Part shown: one piece after another, positions 35,953-44,670 of the stretch
Position numbering within the stretch: position 1 is the first letter of the stretch
How the letters are laid out: each line of letters begins with the position of its first letter
From: an uncultured Prevotella sp.
GTDB lineage: Bacteria > Bacteroidota > Bacteroidia > Bacteroidales > Bacteroidaceae
Length of the DNA stretch: 64,000 nucleotides
Reading direction: 5' to 3'
Assembly: GCA_900548745.1 (NCBI GenBank)
Contig: URLQ01000001.1
Coordinates: 6,489 to 70,488, forward strand
Program-made: the position numbers and the translations under genes
The notes under the pieces: generated by a model
What the model was told of the DNA's origin: nothing
The model's input: only the letters and a program-made list of their open reading frames with translations
The model's database searches: none

Positions 35953-37641
35953 CTACATTCCACAGAAGAACAGAACGATAATCTGTGCCGTGAATATTCT
36001 CAAGAACATGCTCAACGGATAAACCGTAGAATAGCCGATTGCCGGTGCATCCTTGGAACATACAGAGTTTGCGTAAGCCAACGCTGGTGGGTCGGTGCAT
36101 GTTCCGGCAAGCATACCCATTATCGTGAAATAATTGAACTTGTACTTAAGACGAGCTATTGTGCCTATTATAAGAATAGGTATGACCGTTATCAGGAAAC
36201 CGGTATATACATACTTCAGTCCGTCTCCCTGTACGACAGTATCCCAGAAGCCGTTTCCCGCCTTCACTCCTACACTCGCAAGGAACAGCACAAGTCCTAT
36301 TTCCCTCAACATCATATTAGCACTCGAAGTGGTATAAGTGACAAGTCGCATCTTGTAGCCATATCTTCCGATAAGGATTGCGATGATAAGCGGACCGCCA
36401 GCAATACCCAGCTTCAAAGGAACAGGTATTCCATGAATAGCAACAGGAAGGCTACCGAATAATATTCCCAACATGATACCGACAAATATCGTGGCAATGT
36501 TAGGTGCTTCAAGTCGCTTTATTGAGTTACCCATTACAGAGGCCACACGGTTTACAGAGTCTGTCGGACCGACAACCATTATACGGTCGCCGACCTGCAA
36601 AGCAAGACTCGGACTTGCAAAGAGTTCCATTCCCTGACGTGTGACACGGGTAACATTAACTCCATATACACTTGGGAAGTGCATCTGTCCCAGAGTCTTA
36701 CCATTTATAGAAGAGCGAGTGACAAGTATTCTCTTGCTTATCATCGGCTCATCCTGCTTCTTCCAGTCTACTTCAATCTCCGGACCGATGAATGCAATAA
36801 TCGGTTCCGCATCGTCTTCAGCACACACCACAAAGAGCAAATCGCCTATATGCAGACGGCTTCCGCCCTTTGGAGTCGAAACATGTCCCTCGTGTAGAAT
36901 ACGTGTGCAAACGAAATCTCTGTTCAGGAACTCATGTACCTGAGCTATTGTACGGTCTTCCAGATATGAATTGGTAACCTTGATATGCATGAAATGAGGC
37001 TTGACAGCAGTATTCTCCTCCTCTTCGAGGGAAAGCTGATGCTCTTCCTTGTCAAGCTTTATACGGCAGATATATTTGACTGCTATCGTTGCACCAATGA
37101 TTCCGAGCACGCCCAACGGATAAGCACAAGCATAACCACTGGCTATCTGCGGAACGTTACCATTGGAAAAGACTGTTGTGAGGGCTTCATTTGCAGCACC
37201 CAGTCCCGGAGTATTCGTAACGGCACCGTAAAGCGTACCTACCATCATCGGCAGGTTTTCAGGATTACTTGTATCAAAGAATACATAATAGCAGATGAAC
37301 ATAACAATGATATTAAGCAATATCATTGCTGCCGACAAGACGTTTAGAGTGACTCCTCCCTTACGGAAACTTTCAAAGAAACCCGGTCCGACCTGCAGTC
37401 CGATCATAAATACAAAGAGAATCAATCCGAAATCCTGTATGAAAGACAGGATATTTGTCGGTGCAGTAAAGCCAATGTGTCCTGCGGCAATACCTGCAAA
37501 CAGCACAAAAGTCACTCCCAAAGATATTCCTCCGATCTTGATCTTACCCAGAAAGACACCTACTGCTATGACAATAGCATACAACAGCGTAATGTGGGCA
37601 ACAGAGTCAGTCGTCGTAAAAAGATTAATTAGCCATTCCAT
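35953..37641 (-). CDS. AspT/YidE-type putative transporter
   Basis: This 562-residue membrane protein belongs to the aspartate:alanine exchanger (AAE) group. The halves are two sets of about five helices (residues 1-190 and 380-562), each with the duplicated AspT/YidE/YbjL motif ([22 protein letters not shown] and [19 protein letters not shown]). Between them lie two TrkA-C (RCK-C) domains. The substrate is uncertain: dicarboxylate/amino-acid exchange is known for AspT, and YidE is uncharacterised. A minus-strand TACCTTTG (37707-37714) lies upstream. Confidence 0.92.
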   Translation of the reverse strand: MEWLINLFTTTDSVAHITLLYAIVIAVGVFLGKIKIGGISLGVTFVLFAGIAAGHIGFTAPTNILSFIQDFGLILFVFMIGLQVGPGFFESFRKGGVTLNVLSAAMILLNIIVMFICYYVFFDTSNPENLPMMVGTLYGAVTNTPGLGAANEALTTVFSNGNVPQIASGYACAYPLGVLGIIGATIAVKYICRIKLDKEEHQLSLEEEENTAVKPHFMHIKVTNSYLEDRTIAQVHEFLNRDFVCTRILHEGHVSTPKGGSRLHIGDLLFVVCAEDDAEPIIAFIGPEIEVDWKKQDEPMISKRILVTRSSINGKTLGQMHFPSVYGVNVTRVTRQGMELFASPSLALQVGDRIMVVGPTDSVNRVASVMGNSIKRLEAPNIATIFVGIMLGILFGSLPVAIHGIPVPLKLGIAGGPLIIAILIGRYGYKMRLVTYTTSSANMMLREIGLVLFLASVGVKAGNGFWDTVVQGDGLKYVYTGFLITVIPILIIGTIARLKYKFNYFTIMGMLAGTCTDPPALAYANSVCSKDAPAIGYSTVYPLSMFLRIFTAQIIVLFFCGM

Positions 37642-37706
37642 GGTTTTAATTTTGTATTATATTCTTATGTATCTAAAAGATGTGTGATAGATTTTTATAA
37701 CCCGTG

Positions 37707-37714
37707 CAAAGGTA
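37707..37714 (-). promoter_or_regulatory. Promoter -7 element of the AspT-type transporter gene
   Basis: TACCTTTG on the minus strand (plus CAAAGGTA) lies 66 bp from the start codon. No good -33 element at the usual spacing. Confidence 0.5.
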
Positions 37715-37810
37715 AGCAAAAAAAAGAGCAACGACGAATTTTTACTTATTGTTTTATTGCTAATATATAGTTTTATTGTGTTTTTCAATTAATAATTCAT
37801 ATTCACGCCA

Positions 37811-37849
37811 TAAAAAAGGCGCGGAGAAGTGACAATTCTTCTCCACGCC
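37811..37849 (-). terminator. Intrinsic terminator of nifJ
   Basis: On the minus strand, GGCGTGGAGAAG and CTTCTCCGCGCC (plus 37838-37849 and 37818-37829) form a 12-bp stem with one wobble pair, followed by TTTTTTA. Confidence 0.88.
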
Positions 37850-37903
37850 AATCATTTATTTATCGAAAGAATGATTCTTTACATTCTTCAACCAATCATC
37901 AGA

Positions 37904-40900
37904 TTAAGCCTCAGTAGCGTCTGACCAGTCCTCCTTAGACTTGCGGATATAGCTTGCATAACGCAGCTTAGCCATATTCTCAGTAGCGGCGAACAGAGCA
38001 TCTGCCTCGTTAGGGAATGCCTTCTTGACAGACATGAAGCGAACCTCGTGCATCAGATAATCCTGGAACTTGCTCCAGTCTGGCTCCTTAGAGTCAAGGA
38101 TGAATGGGTTCTTGCCTTCCTTAGCCAGCTCTGGGTTGAAACGCCACAGCTGCCAGTAACCGCAATCAACGGCACGAGCCTCCTCAGCCTGGCTACGTCC
38201 CATACCGCCCTTGATCTTCAGACCGTGGTTGATACATGGAGCGTAAGCGATAACGAGTGATGGTCCAGGATAAGCCTCTGCCTCACGGATAGCCTTCAAG
38301 CACTGTGCGTTGTCGGCACCCATAGCAACCTGAGCTACATATACATAGCCGTAAGTTGTAGCAATCATACCGAGGTCCTTCTTACGTACTCTCTTACCAC
38401 GAGCAGCGAACTGTGCGATAGCGCCGAGTGGAGTAGCCTTAGAAGACTGACCACCTGTGTTAGAGTAAACCTCAGTATCGAGAACGAGCAGGTTTACATC
38501 CTCGCCAGAAGCGATAACGTGGTCAAGACCGCCGTAACCGATATCATAAGAAGCACCGTCACCACCGATAATCCACTGTGAACGCTTTACGAGATAGTGA
38601 TCAAGAGTCTTCAGCTCCTTGCAAACCTCGCAGCCTGCAGCAGCGCCTTCCTCGATGAATGGCTTGAGCTTAGCGGCAGCAACCTTAGATGCGTCTGCAT
38701 CATCCTTGCTTGCGATCCACTCCTTGGCAGCAGCCTTGTAGTCGTCAGAAGCCTTCTCATTAGCGATAACCTCGTTAAGAAGAACTTCAACGCGCTCCTT
38801 CATCTTCTTGTTACCAAGTACCATACCCATACCGAACTCGCAGAAGTCCTCGAACAAAGAGTTGTCGAATGCAGGACCCTGACCCTTCTCGTTTGTTGTA
38901 TATGGTGTAGATGGTATAGAAGCAGAATAGATAGAAGAACAACCAGTAGCGTTGGCAATCATCTGACGGTCACCGAACAGCTGAGCAACCAACTTAACGT
39001 ATGGAGTCTCACCACAACCAGAGCAAGCGCCTGAGAACTCAAACAGAGGAGTTGCGAACTGAGAGTTCTTTGGATTAGACTTGATGTCGATAAGATCCTG
39101 CTTTGTCTTAACCTGGTGTACGAGATACTCCCAACGAGCAGCCTCGTCGTTAGCCTCCTGCTCACCAGCACGGAACGGAACCATCTTGAGAGCCTTCTCC
39201 AGCTCACCGGTCTCCTTGTTCTTCTTGCCAGGACATACGTCAACACAGTTACCGCAACCAAGACAGTCAAGAACAGACGGCTCGATTACGAAGTGCATAC
39301 CCTTCATTGCTGCAGGAGCCTTCATCTCGATAGTATTGCCTGTGAAGCCAGCAAGTTCCTCGTCGTTAAGAACGAATGGGCGGATTGCTGAGTGAGGGCA
39401 GACGAATGAACACTTGTTACACTGGATACAGTTCTCTGAATTCCAAGTCGGAACGAAAGCCTCAACACCACGCTTCTCGTAAGCAGCAGTACCATTCTGC
39501 CATGTACCGTCTACGGTGTTATGCTTAACGAAGTCAGAAACCTTCAGCAAGTCACCTGCCTGAGCGTTGATAGGACGAACGAGCTCCTTAACGAATGCCG
39601 GTGCGTTGTCTTCCTTAACCTCATCATCTGGAAGGTTAGCCCATGCTGGGTCTACTGTCAGCTGCTTGTACTCGTTACCACGGTCAACAGCCTTGTAGTT
39701 CAGATTAACGACATCCTCACCCTTCTTACCGTAAGACTTAACGATGAACTTCTTCATCTGCTCTACGGCGAGTTCTACTGGAATGACGCCTGTGATACGG
39801 AAGAATGCACTCTGAAGGATAGTGTTGGTACGGTTACCAAGACCGATTTCCTGTGCAATCTTTGTTGCATTGATTGTATATACTGTGATATTGTTCTGAG
39901 CGAAGTAACGCTTTACCTTGTTAGGCATGAAGTCAACAAGCTCCTGTCCGTCGAAGATTGTGTTCAGAAGGAATGTACCGTTCTTCTGCAGACCACGTGT
40001 CACGTCATACATATGGAGGTAAGCCTGTACGTGGCAAGCCACGAAGTTAGGAGTGTTTACCAAGTATGTAGAGTGGATTTCGTGGTCACCGAAACGCAAG
40101 TGTGAGCAAGTGAAACCACCTGACTTCTTTGAGTCGTATGAGAAGTAAGCCTGGCAATACTTGTTGGTGTTGTCACCGATAATCTTTACAGAGTTCTTGT
40201 TAGCACCTACAGTACCGTCAGCACCAAGTCCGTAGAACTTAGCCTCGAACATACCTTCGCCACCCATTGGAATCTCCTCAACCTCTGGAAGAGAAGTGAA
40301 TGTAACGTCGTCTATGATACCAACAGTGAAGTGGTTCTTAGGCTCGTCGAGTGACAGGTTGTTGAATACTGCGATAATCTTGGCAGGTGTAGTATCGTTT
40401 GAACCAAGACCATAACGTCCGCCAACGATAACAGGCTTGTTTTCAACATCATAGAATGCGCTCTTAACGTCAAGATACAATGGCTCTCCCTCAGCTCCCG
40501 GCTCCTTTGTACGGTCGAGAACAGCAATCTTCTTGCAAGACTGTGGAACGGCAGCGAGCAAGTGCTTAACGCTGAACGGACGATAGAGGTGTACGCTTAC
40601 CATACCAACCTTCTCACCCTTAGCTGTCAGGTAGTCGATAGCCTCACGAGCAGCCTCTGTAGCTGAACCCATCAGGATGATTACGCGCTCTGCATCAGCA
40701 GCTCCGTAGTAATCGAAGAGGTGGTGCTCACGACCTGTAATCTTGCCAAGCTCCTGCATGTAATGCTCTACGACTTCAGGAATCTTGTCGTATGCAGCGT
40801 TGCAAGCCTCACGGTGTGTGAAGAATGTCTCAGGGTTCTCGGCTGTACCGCGTGTTACAGGACGCTCTGGAGTAAGCGCACGGTCACGGAAACGCTTGAT

Positions 40901-41503
40901 GTCAGCCGGGTCAACCAACTTGGCAACCTCGTTCTGGTCGAGCTCCTCAATCTTATGATACTCATGAGATGTACGGAAACCGTCGAAGAAGTTGATGAAA
41001 GGAATGTCTGTCTTCAATGTTGCGAGGTGTGGAACAGCAGAAAGATCCATTACTTCCTGAACAGAACCAGAGCAGAACATTGCGAAACCTGTCTGACGAC
41101 AAGCCATAACATCCATGTGGTCACCGAAAATACAGAGTGAGTGTGAAGCCAATGTTCTTGCTGAAACATTGAAGACGCATGGCAGCATCTCACCTGCAAT
41201 CTTGTACATATTTGGAATCATCAGCAACAGACCCTGTGAAGCGGTGAATGTTGTTGTAAGTGCGCCAGCCTGAAGAGAACCGTGTACAGCACCTGCTGCA
41301 CCACCCTCAGACTGCATTTCCTGAACGCTGACTGTCTGTCCCCAGATATTCTTTCGACCTCTTGCGGCCCACTCGTCTACATGCTCCGCCATCGGAGAAG
41401 ACGGTGTGATAGGATAAATGGCAGCTACCTCAGAGAACATATAGCTCACATGAGCGGCAGCCTCGTTACCATCACAAGTGATAAACTTTTTTTCTTTAGC
41501 CAT
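37904..41503 (-). CDS. nifJ: Pyruvate:ferredoxin (flavodoxin) oxidoreductase
   Basis: This single-chain PFOR of 1199 residues converts pyruvate and CoA to acetyl-CoA, CO2 and reduced ferredoxin, the central step of anaerobic fermentation. The N-terminus holds the pyruvate-binding domain (AAIYPITPSSPMAEHVDEWA). Mid-chain are two 4Fe-4S motifs (CIQCNKCSFVCP and CLGCGNCVDVCP). The C-terminal TPP domain shows GDGASYDIGYGGLDHV and NTGGQSSKATPLGA, with a further cluster Cys in CSGCGETPYVK. It is monocistronic, ending in a strong terminator. The usual length is 1150-1200 residues. Confidence 0.98.
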   Translation of the reverse strand: MAKEKKFITCDGNEAAAHVSYMFSEVAAIYPITPSSPMAEHVDEWAARGRKNIWGQTVSVQEMQSEGGAAGAVHGSLQAGALTTTFTASQGLLLMIPNMYKIAGEMLPCVFNVSARTLASHSLCIFGDHMDVMACRQTGFAMFCSGSVQEVMDLSAVPHLATLKTDIPFINFFDGFRTSHEYHKIEELDQNEVAKLVDPADIKRFRDRALTPERPVTRGTAENPETFFTHREACNAAYDKIPEVVEHYMQELGKITGREHHLFDYYGAADAERVIILMGSATEAAREAIDYLTAKGEKVGMVSVHLYRPFSVKHLLAAVPQSCKKIAVLDRTKEPGAEGEPLYLDVKSAFYDVENKPVIVGGRYGLGSNDTTPAKIIAVFNNLSLDEPKNHFTVGIIDDVTFTSLPEVEEIPMGGEGMFEAKFYGLGADGTVGANKNSVKIIGDNTNKYCQAYFSYDSKKSGGFTCSHLRFGDHEIHSTYLVNTPNFVACHVQAYLHMYDVTRGLQKNGTFLLNTIFDGQELVDFMPNKVKRYFAQNNITVYTINATKIAQEIGLGNRTNTILQSAFFRITGVIPVELAVEQMKKFIVKSYGKKGEDVVNLNYKAVDRGNEYKQLTVDPAWANLPDDEVKEDNAPAFVKELVRPINAQAGDLLKVSDFVKHNTVDGTWQNGTAAYEKRGVEAFVPTWNSENCIQCNKCSFVCPHSAIRPFVLNDEELAGFTGNTIEMKAPAAMKGMHFVIEPSVLDCLGCGNCVDVCPGKKNKETGELEKALKMVPFRAGEQEANDEAARWEYLVHQVKTKQDLIDIKSNPKNSQFATPLFEFSGACSGCGETPYVKLVAQLFGDRQMIANATGCSSIYSASIPSTPYTTNEKGQGPAFDNSLFEDFCEFGMGMVLGNKKMKERVEVLLNEVIANEKASDDYKAAAKEWIASKDDADASKVAAAKLKPFIEEGAAAGCEVCKELKTLDHYLVKRSQWIIGGDGASYDIGYGGLDHVIASGEDVNLLVLDTEVYSNTGGQSSKATPLGAIAQFAARGKRVRKKDLGMIATTYGYVYVAQVAMGADNAQCLKAIREAEAYPGPSLVIAYAPCINHGLKIKGGMGRSQAEEARAVDCGYWQLWRFNPELAKEGKNPFILDSKEPDWSKFQDYLMHEVRFMSVKKAFPNEADALFAATENMAKLRYASYIRKSKEDWSDATEA

Positions 41504-41600
41504 TTTAATAAAAAATTAATGTTAATGTATCCAATTGTTTCTCTAATACTCTATTATTATTCTAATACTCTATTTCTTGTATTCAGCAGTAATTTGTCTT

Positions 41601-41638
41601 TATATATATAATAAGGTATTACCTTATATTAATATAGG
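41601..41638. repeat. AT-rich paired element at the end of the AAA ATPase gene
   Basis: TATATATATAATAAGGTA (41601-41618) is followed directly by TACCTTATATTAATATAGG (41620-41638), so the two halves are partial inverted copies. The second half contains the stop codon of the minus-strand AAA ATPase and recurs in opposite orientation at 43509-43527. Variants of the first half occur at 47011-47030 and 61055-61080. Confidence 0.7.
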
Positions 41639-42816
41639 AATCCGAGCAACCATAGCGGAAGCATGTTTCCATGACCGATTTCCGTATTGTATCTTGCACA
41701 GATGGTGTCGGCGCACATCCTCGGTCTTGTCTGTTTAGTGGCATCAAACACCCTGAATGTATATTTCTCATCCACCACGTATGATCCGCTCTTTGCCCCT
41801 ACGTTCACCTTGTGGTCTTTCCAAAGCGCATTGAGGAAGAAGTTCTCCATCACGTTCTGCTTCTCCACGTTTATCGGATAAATGGCATACATAAGATTCG
41901 GATTATGCATGACCACCATCGGCGGTTTCTTCGGGAAAGCCTGTCCTACAGGATATACGATATTTATAAGTCGTGCGTCGGCGAGATACTTGATATAGTT
42001 CATCACCGTAGCGCGGCTCGTCTCTATGGCGCTTGCAAGCTTGCTGATATTAGGGGCTTTTTCCCCGTTTACGGCAAGCAGATAAAACAGTTTCTTTATT
42101 TTAGCCAGATATTTCAGTTCTATCTGTTTGATGAACAGAATATCCACCTCCGTCATCATGTTCATTGTCTTTAGCAGATTCTCCGAATAGTTTCTGTGTT
42201 CCCTGAAGAAGGGATAGTATCCATGATGCAGATAATCCTGGAAATATTTCAAAGGCGAAACATACGGCAGAATCTCCCTTACGATATGTTCATGGTTTTC
42301 GATGATATCTTCAAGAGTATAAGGTTTGAACTTGTTTCCGGTCTGCAGGTTGAGAAACTCCCTGAACGAGAAACCTCTCAGGTTGTAGCTCTTGACGATG
42401 CCGTTGAGCTCGGAGCTCTCATCTTTCAGTCTCATCACGCTACTTCCCGTAAACACAATCTTCAGCTCAGGGTAAAGGTCGTAACACTGGCGCAGCTCCT
42501 TTGCCCAGTTCGGCTCCTTGAAGACCTGGTCTATAAGCAGCGTTCTTCCACCGTTCCTGTAGAACTCTCCCGCGAAATCGGCAATGCCACGCACCTGGAA
42601 ATAGAAATTGTTCATATTGACATAAAGACATTTTCTATTGTTTACGTCAACATGTTCCTTTGCATATTGCAAAAGAAATGTAGTCTTCCCGACTCCACGC
42701 GACCCTTTAATTCCTATCATACGGTCATTCCAGTCTATCTCGTCCATAAGACGACGACGGACAGGAGCATCTGTATGCTCTACAAGATAATTGTGTGTTC
42801 TGAAGAAAGCTTCCAT
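41629..42816 (-). CDS. AAA_14/DUF4143-type ATPase with D-Q Walker B
   Basis: This 395-residue P-loop ATPase has Walker A GSRGVGKT (residues 38-45), sensor-like KIVFTGSS (about residues 115-122) and the FSFREFLNL motif of the family. The Walker B region reads RTLLIDQVFK, so the catalytic Glu expected after Asp96 is Gln97. The second half has a winged-helix segment (ISKLASAIETSRATVMNYIKYL) and a C-terminal nuclease-like DUF4143-type domain. Such genes are scattered accessory genes of Bacteroidetes without a settled role. It has a very good promoter (42840-42870), and its stop lies inside a dispersed repeat. Confidence 0.85.
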   Translation of the reverse strand: MEAFFRTHNYLVEHTDAPVRRRLMDEIDWNDRMIGIKGSRGVGKTTFLLQYAKEHVDVNNRKCLYVNMNNFYFQVRGIADFAGEFYRNGGRTLLIDQVFKEPNWAKELRQCYDLYPELKIVFTGSSVMRLKDESSELNGIVKSYNLRGFSFREFLNLQTGNKFKPYTLEDIIENHEHIVREILPYVSPLKYFQDYLHHGYYPFFREHRNYSENLLKTMNMMTEVDILFIKQIELKYLAKIKKLFYLLAVNGEKAPNISKLASAIETSRATVMNYIKYLADARLINIVYPVGQAFPKKPPMVVMHNPNLMYAIYPINVEKQNVMENFFLNALWKDHKVNVGAKSGSYVVDEKYTFRVFDATKQTRPRMCADTICARYNTEIGHGNMLPLWLLGFLY

Positions 42817-42839
42817 TTCTTTATTTTGATTTATTAATG

Positions 42840-42870
42840 CAAAGATACTGTATATTTCTTTATTTTCAAA
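42840..42870 (-). promoter_or_regulatory. Promoter of the AAA ATPase gene
   Basis: On the minus strand, TTTG (plus CAAA, 42867-42870), a 19-bp gap and TATCTTTG (plus CAAAGATA, 42840-42847) match the Bacteroidetes consensus. The -7 element ends 24 bp before the ATG. Confidence 0.78.
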
Positions 42871-43091
42871 CTCTACATTGCAAAATCTTACATTTTTTTT
42901 TATTTTTAATATTGTAAACCTATTTTCCTTGAATTATAGAGCACGTTTTGTCTGATTTTTCCATTTATTCCACTTAAATCCTAACCGGTCATTAATGATT
43001 GTCTGTATTTTGATTTTGTTTTTTGAAGAGTGGATTTTGCTTGGCTTTTGATAAGCAATGGCGAGCTGTTGCAGATTTAAGAACAAGCATA

Positions 43092-43222
43092 GTTAGTGCC
43101 ACTTGCGCCACTTGCGCCAATGCGCCAAGCCTCAAAAAAAACAGAAAAAAGGGTAAATATAGTGTTTTTAGTAGTTTTTATAGTAATTGGCGCTTGGCGC
43201 AAGTGGCGCAAGTGGCGCTAAC
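43092..43222. repeat. Long GC-rich inverted repeat, about 36-bp stem
   Basis: The left arm (43092-43120) and right arm (43194-43222) are 29 nt each and pair fully in RNA with one G-U. After one bulged T, GCGCCAA (43122-43128) pairs with TTGGCGC (43187-43193), leaving a 58-nt loop. Each arm contains tandem CACTTGCGC units. It stands out sharply in an AT-rich gap. Confidence 0.9.
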
Positions 43223-43332
43223 TCATGTTAATGGAAGCTATGGGGATATGCTCTACATGGCAGGTTGGAGACAGCAAAATCACGAACCGTTGCAGCCTCG
43301 GCTATCAGAAAGTCATCATTTTTCATCGGGGT

Positions 43333-43398
43333 AAACAGGCAAGTTACAACAAGCAAGCCGGTAAGTTTCTTGGAGAAAGTCGGTAAGTTACTTGAAGA
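43333..43398. repeat. Three-copy 22-bp tandem array
   Basis: Units start at 43333 (AAACAGGCAAGTTACAACAA), 43355 (AAGCCGGTAAGTTTCTTGGA) and 43377 (AAGTCGGTAAGTTACTTGAA), a 22-bp step. The core CGGTAA is shared with the arrays at 7195 and 63693. Confidence 0.85.
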
Positions 43399-43404
43399 AA
43401 ACAA

Positions 43405-43475
43405 GCGATTAGTGATTGGTGATTAGTGATTAATTATTAGTGATTAATTATTAGTGAGTGGTGATTAGTGATTAA
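43405..43475. repeat. Short GTGATTA-type tandem repeat
   Basis: GATTAGTGATT units follow one another with small changes; GTGATTAATTATTA occurs twice in tandem. It directly follows the 22-bp array. Confidence 0.8.
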
Positions 43476-43508
43476 AGAAAAGACGAAACACATAAAGCTA
43501 TCCGACCC

Positions 43509-43527
43509 CCTATATTAATATAAGGTA
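43509..43527. repeat. Inverted copy of the 41620 AT-rich element
   Basis: CCTATATTAATATAAGGTA is the exact reverse complement of 41620-41638. The pair brackets 1.9 kb containing the AAA ATPase gene and its repeats. The core TATATTAATATA is self-palindromic, so the orientation depends on the flanking bases. Confidence 0.75.
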
Positions 43528-43660
43528 TTCCGATTATATCATCTATAATCCACCGAAAAGCAAAAACTCCCAAAGTGTTCAAGATAAGCCGTTCCGAACA
43601 AATTAGCGGTATTTTATTATAAAAAAACATATAAAATGCGGTATTCTACAATTGTTTGAG

Positions 43661-43668
43661 TAACTTTG
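43661..43668 (+). promoter_or_regulatory. Promoter -7 element of the DUF4468-like gene
   Basis: TAACTTTG lies 35 bp before the ATG. No clear -33 element was found. Confidence 0.6.
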
Positions 43669-43703
43669 CACAATTATTAATGAAATAAAGGAGAGATTGT
43701 ATC

Positions 43704-44387
43704 ATGAACAAATATATTCTCATAGCAGCCATTATGCTTGTCGCAAAAGGCGCCAAGGGACAGGACGTCTGGGAAGTGCCCACCGACAACAGCACAAACA
43801 ATACGGAGATGAAAGCCGCAAAAGGCAACAAGACCGAAAATGGAACCACTAAGACATCGCTGAAGAACCCACAATATCTCAGCGGGGCGGTGACGGAAAA
43901 AGACGGGAAGGTGGCTTGGGAGCTCAACATAGACCTGAAAGGAAAAACCGCACAGCAGATTTATGATGCAACGATAAAGACCTTCCAAAGCTACACCAAA
44001 CAGGACAACCAGCTCGAAGGCAGCAAGATAGCACTGGTGAACAAGGCGGAGCACATCATCGTGGCGCAGGTAAAGGAATGGCTCGTGTTCAAGGATGCCT
44101 TCCTTGCCCTTGACAGAGCAAAGCTGCAATATAATCTCGTGGCGACATGCATGGACGGAAAGCTGAACGTCACCATGGGAAGAATATCATACATCTACGA
44201 CGGAAACGACGGAAAAGGCGAAACAAAGATATTGGCGGAAGAGGCTATAAACGACAAGAACGGACTGAACAAGAAGAAGACAAAGCTCACACCGGGATGG
44301 GCAAGGTTCAGAATAAAGACCGTGGACAGGAAAGACGAAGTCTTCAACTACATAAAGGAAAAGACAGCTACTTTCCTCGCCGATTAA
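43704..44387 (+). CDS. Secreted DUF4468-like protein
   Basis: This 227-residue protein has a signal peptide (MNKYILIAAIMLVAKGAKG, then QDVWEVP), a low-complexity Asn/Thr/Lys stretch (residues 28-55) and one globular domain (about 60-215) with YLSGAVTEKDGKVAWELNIDLKGKTAQQIYD and VTMGRISYIYD. The pattern suits DUF4468, a TBP-like fold found in exported Bacteroidetes proteins of unknown function. It begins a run of closely spaced genes leading to a porin (25 bp, then an overlap). Confidence 0.75.
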   Translation: MNKYILIAAIMLVAKGAKGQDVWEVPTDNSTNNTEMKAAKGNKTENGTTKTSLKNPQYLSGAVTEKDGKVAWELNIDLKGKTAQQIYDATIKTFQSYTKQDNQLEGSKIALVNKAEHIIVAQVKEWLVFKDAFLALDRAKLQYNLVATCMDGKLNVTMGRISYIYDGNDGKGETKILAEEAINDKNGLNKKKTKLTPGWARFRIKTVDRKDEVFNYIKEKTATFLAD

Positions 44388-44412
44388 GCAAACATATAAC
44401 CGATAAACATTT

Positions 44413-44670
44413 ATGGACAATATAAATAGCAATACAGACAACGGCACGACGGAAGAAAGCAATCTCCGTATGCCGGAAAGACATCACAGAAGACAAAAGG
44501 AGAGAGGCAAGTTCTTCCTGCTTCGCAACATCCTGAACATCATCTTCATAATAGGAGCCATAGTGGGCATGCTGGTTTACTTCTTCCAAAACGAAGGAGC
44601 CGGCACCGTCATCGTACTCGGAGCCATGGCTTTCAAAATGTGTGAATGCGTTATACGACTTGTAAAATGA
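44413..44670 (+). CDS. Small two-helix membrane protein
   Basis: This 85-residue protein has a hydrophilic, basic N-terminus (about residues 1-35, with RHHRRQKER) and two membrane segments (NILNIIFIIGAIVGMLVYFF and GTVIVLGAMAFKMCECVI). Its TGA stop overlaps the ATG of the porin gene (ATGA at 44667-44670), a classic translational coupling arrangement. No family was recognised. Confidence 0.75.
   Translation: MDNINSNTDNGTTEESNLRMPERHHRRQKERGKFFLLRNILNIIFIIGAIVGMLVYFFQNEGAGTVIVLGAMAFKMCECVIRLVK

Larger units (their letters stand above)
42817..43703. other. 887-bp repeat-rich gap without confident genes
   Basis: The stretch holds the AAA ATPase promoter, a long GC-rich inverted repeat (43092-43222), a three-unit 22-bp array (43333-43398), a GTGATTA-type short repeat (43405-43475), an inverted copy of the AT-rich element (43509-43527) and a promoter for the next gene (43661-43668). 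A plus-strand frame at 43023-43334 is open, but its sequence mostly mirrors the inverted repeat (CATCAN, LAQVAQVAL) and is not considered a gene. Confidence 0.7.

Noticed and set aside
37295..37687. 130-codon frame opposite the AspT-type transporter gene
   Set aside because: It is antisense to a well-supported gene and has no family features.
43023..43334. Open frame of 103 codons (MKSGFCLAFDKQW...)
   Set aside because: Most of it lies over the long inverted repeat and its residues (ATCATCAN, LAQVAQVAL) only mirror the repeat; no family match or start signal.
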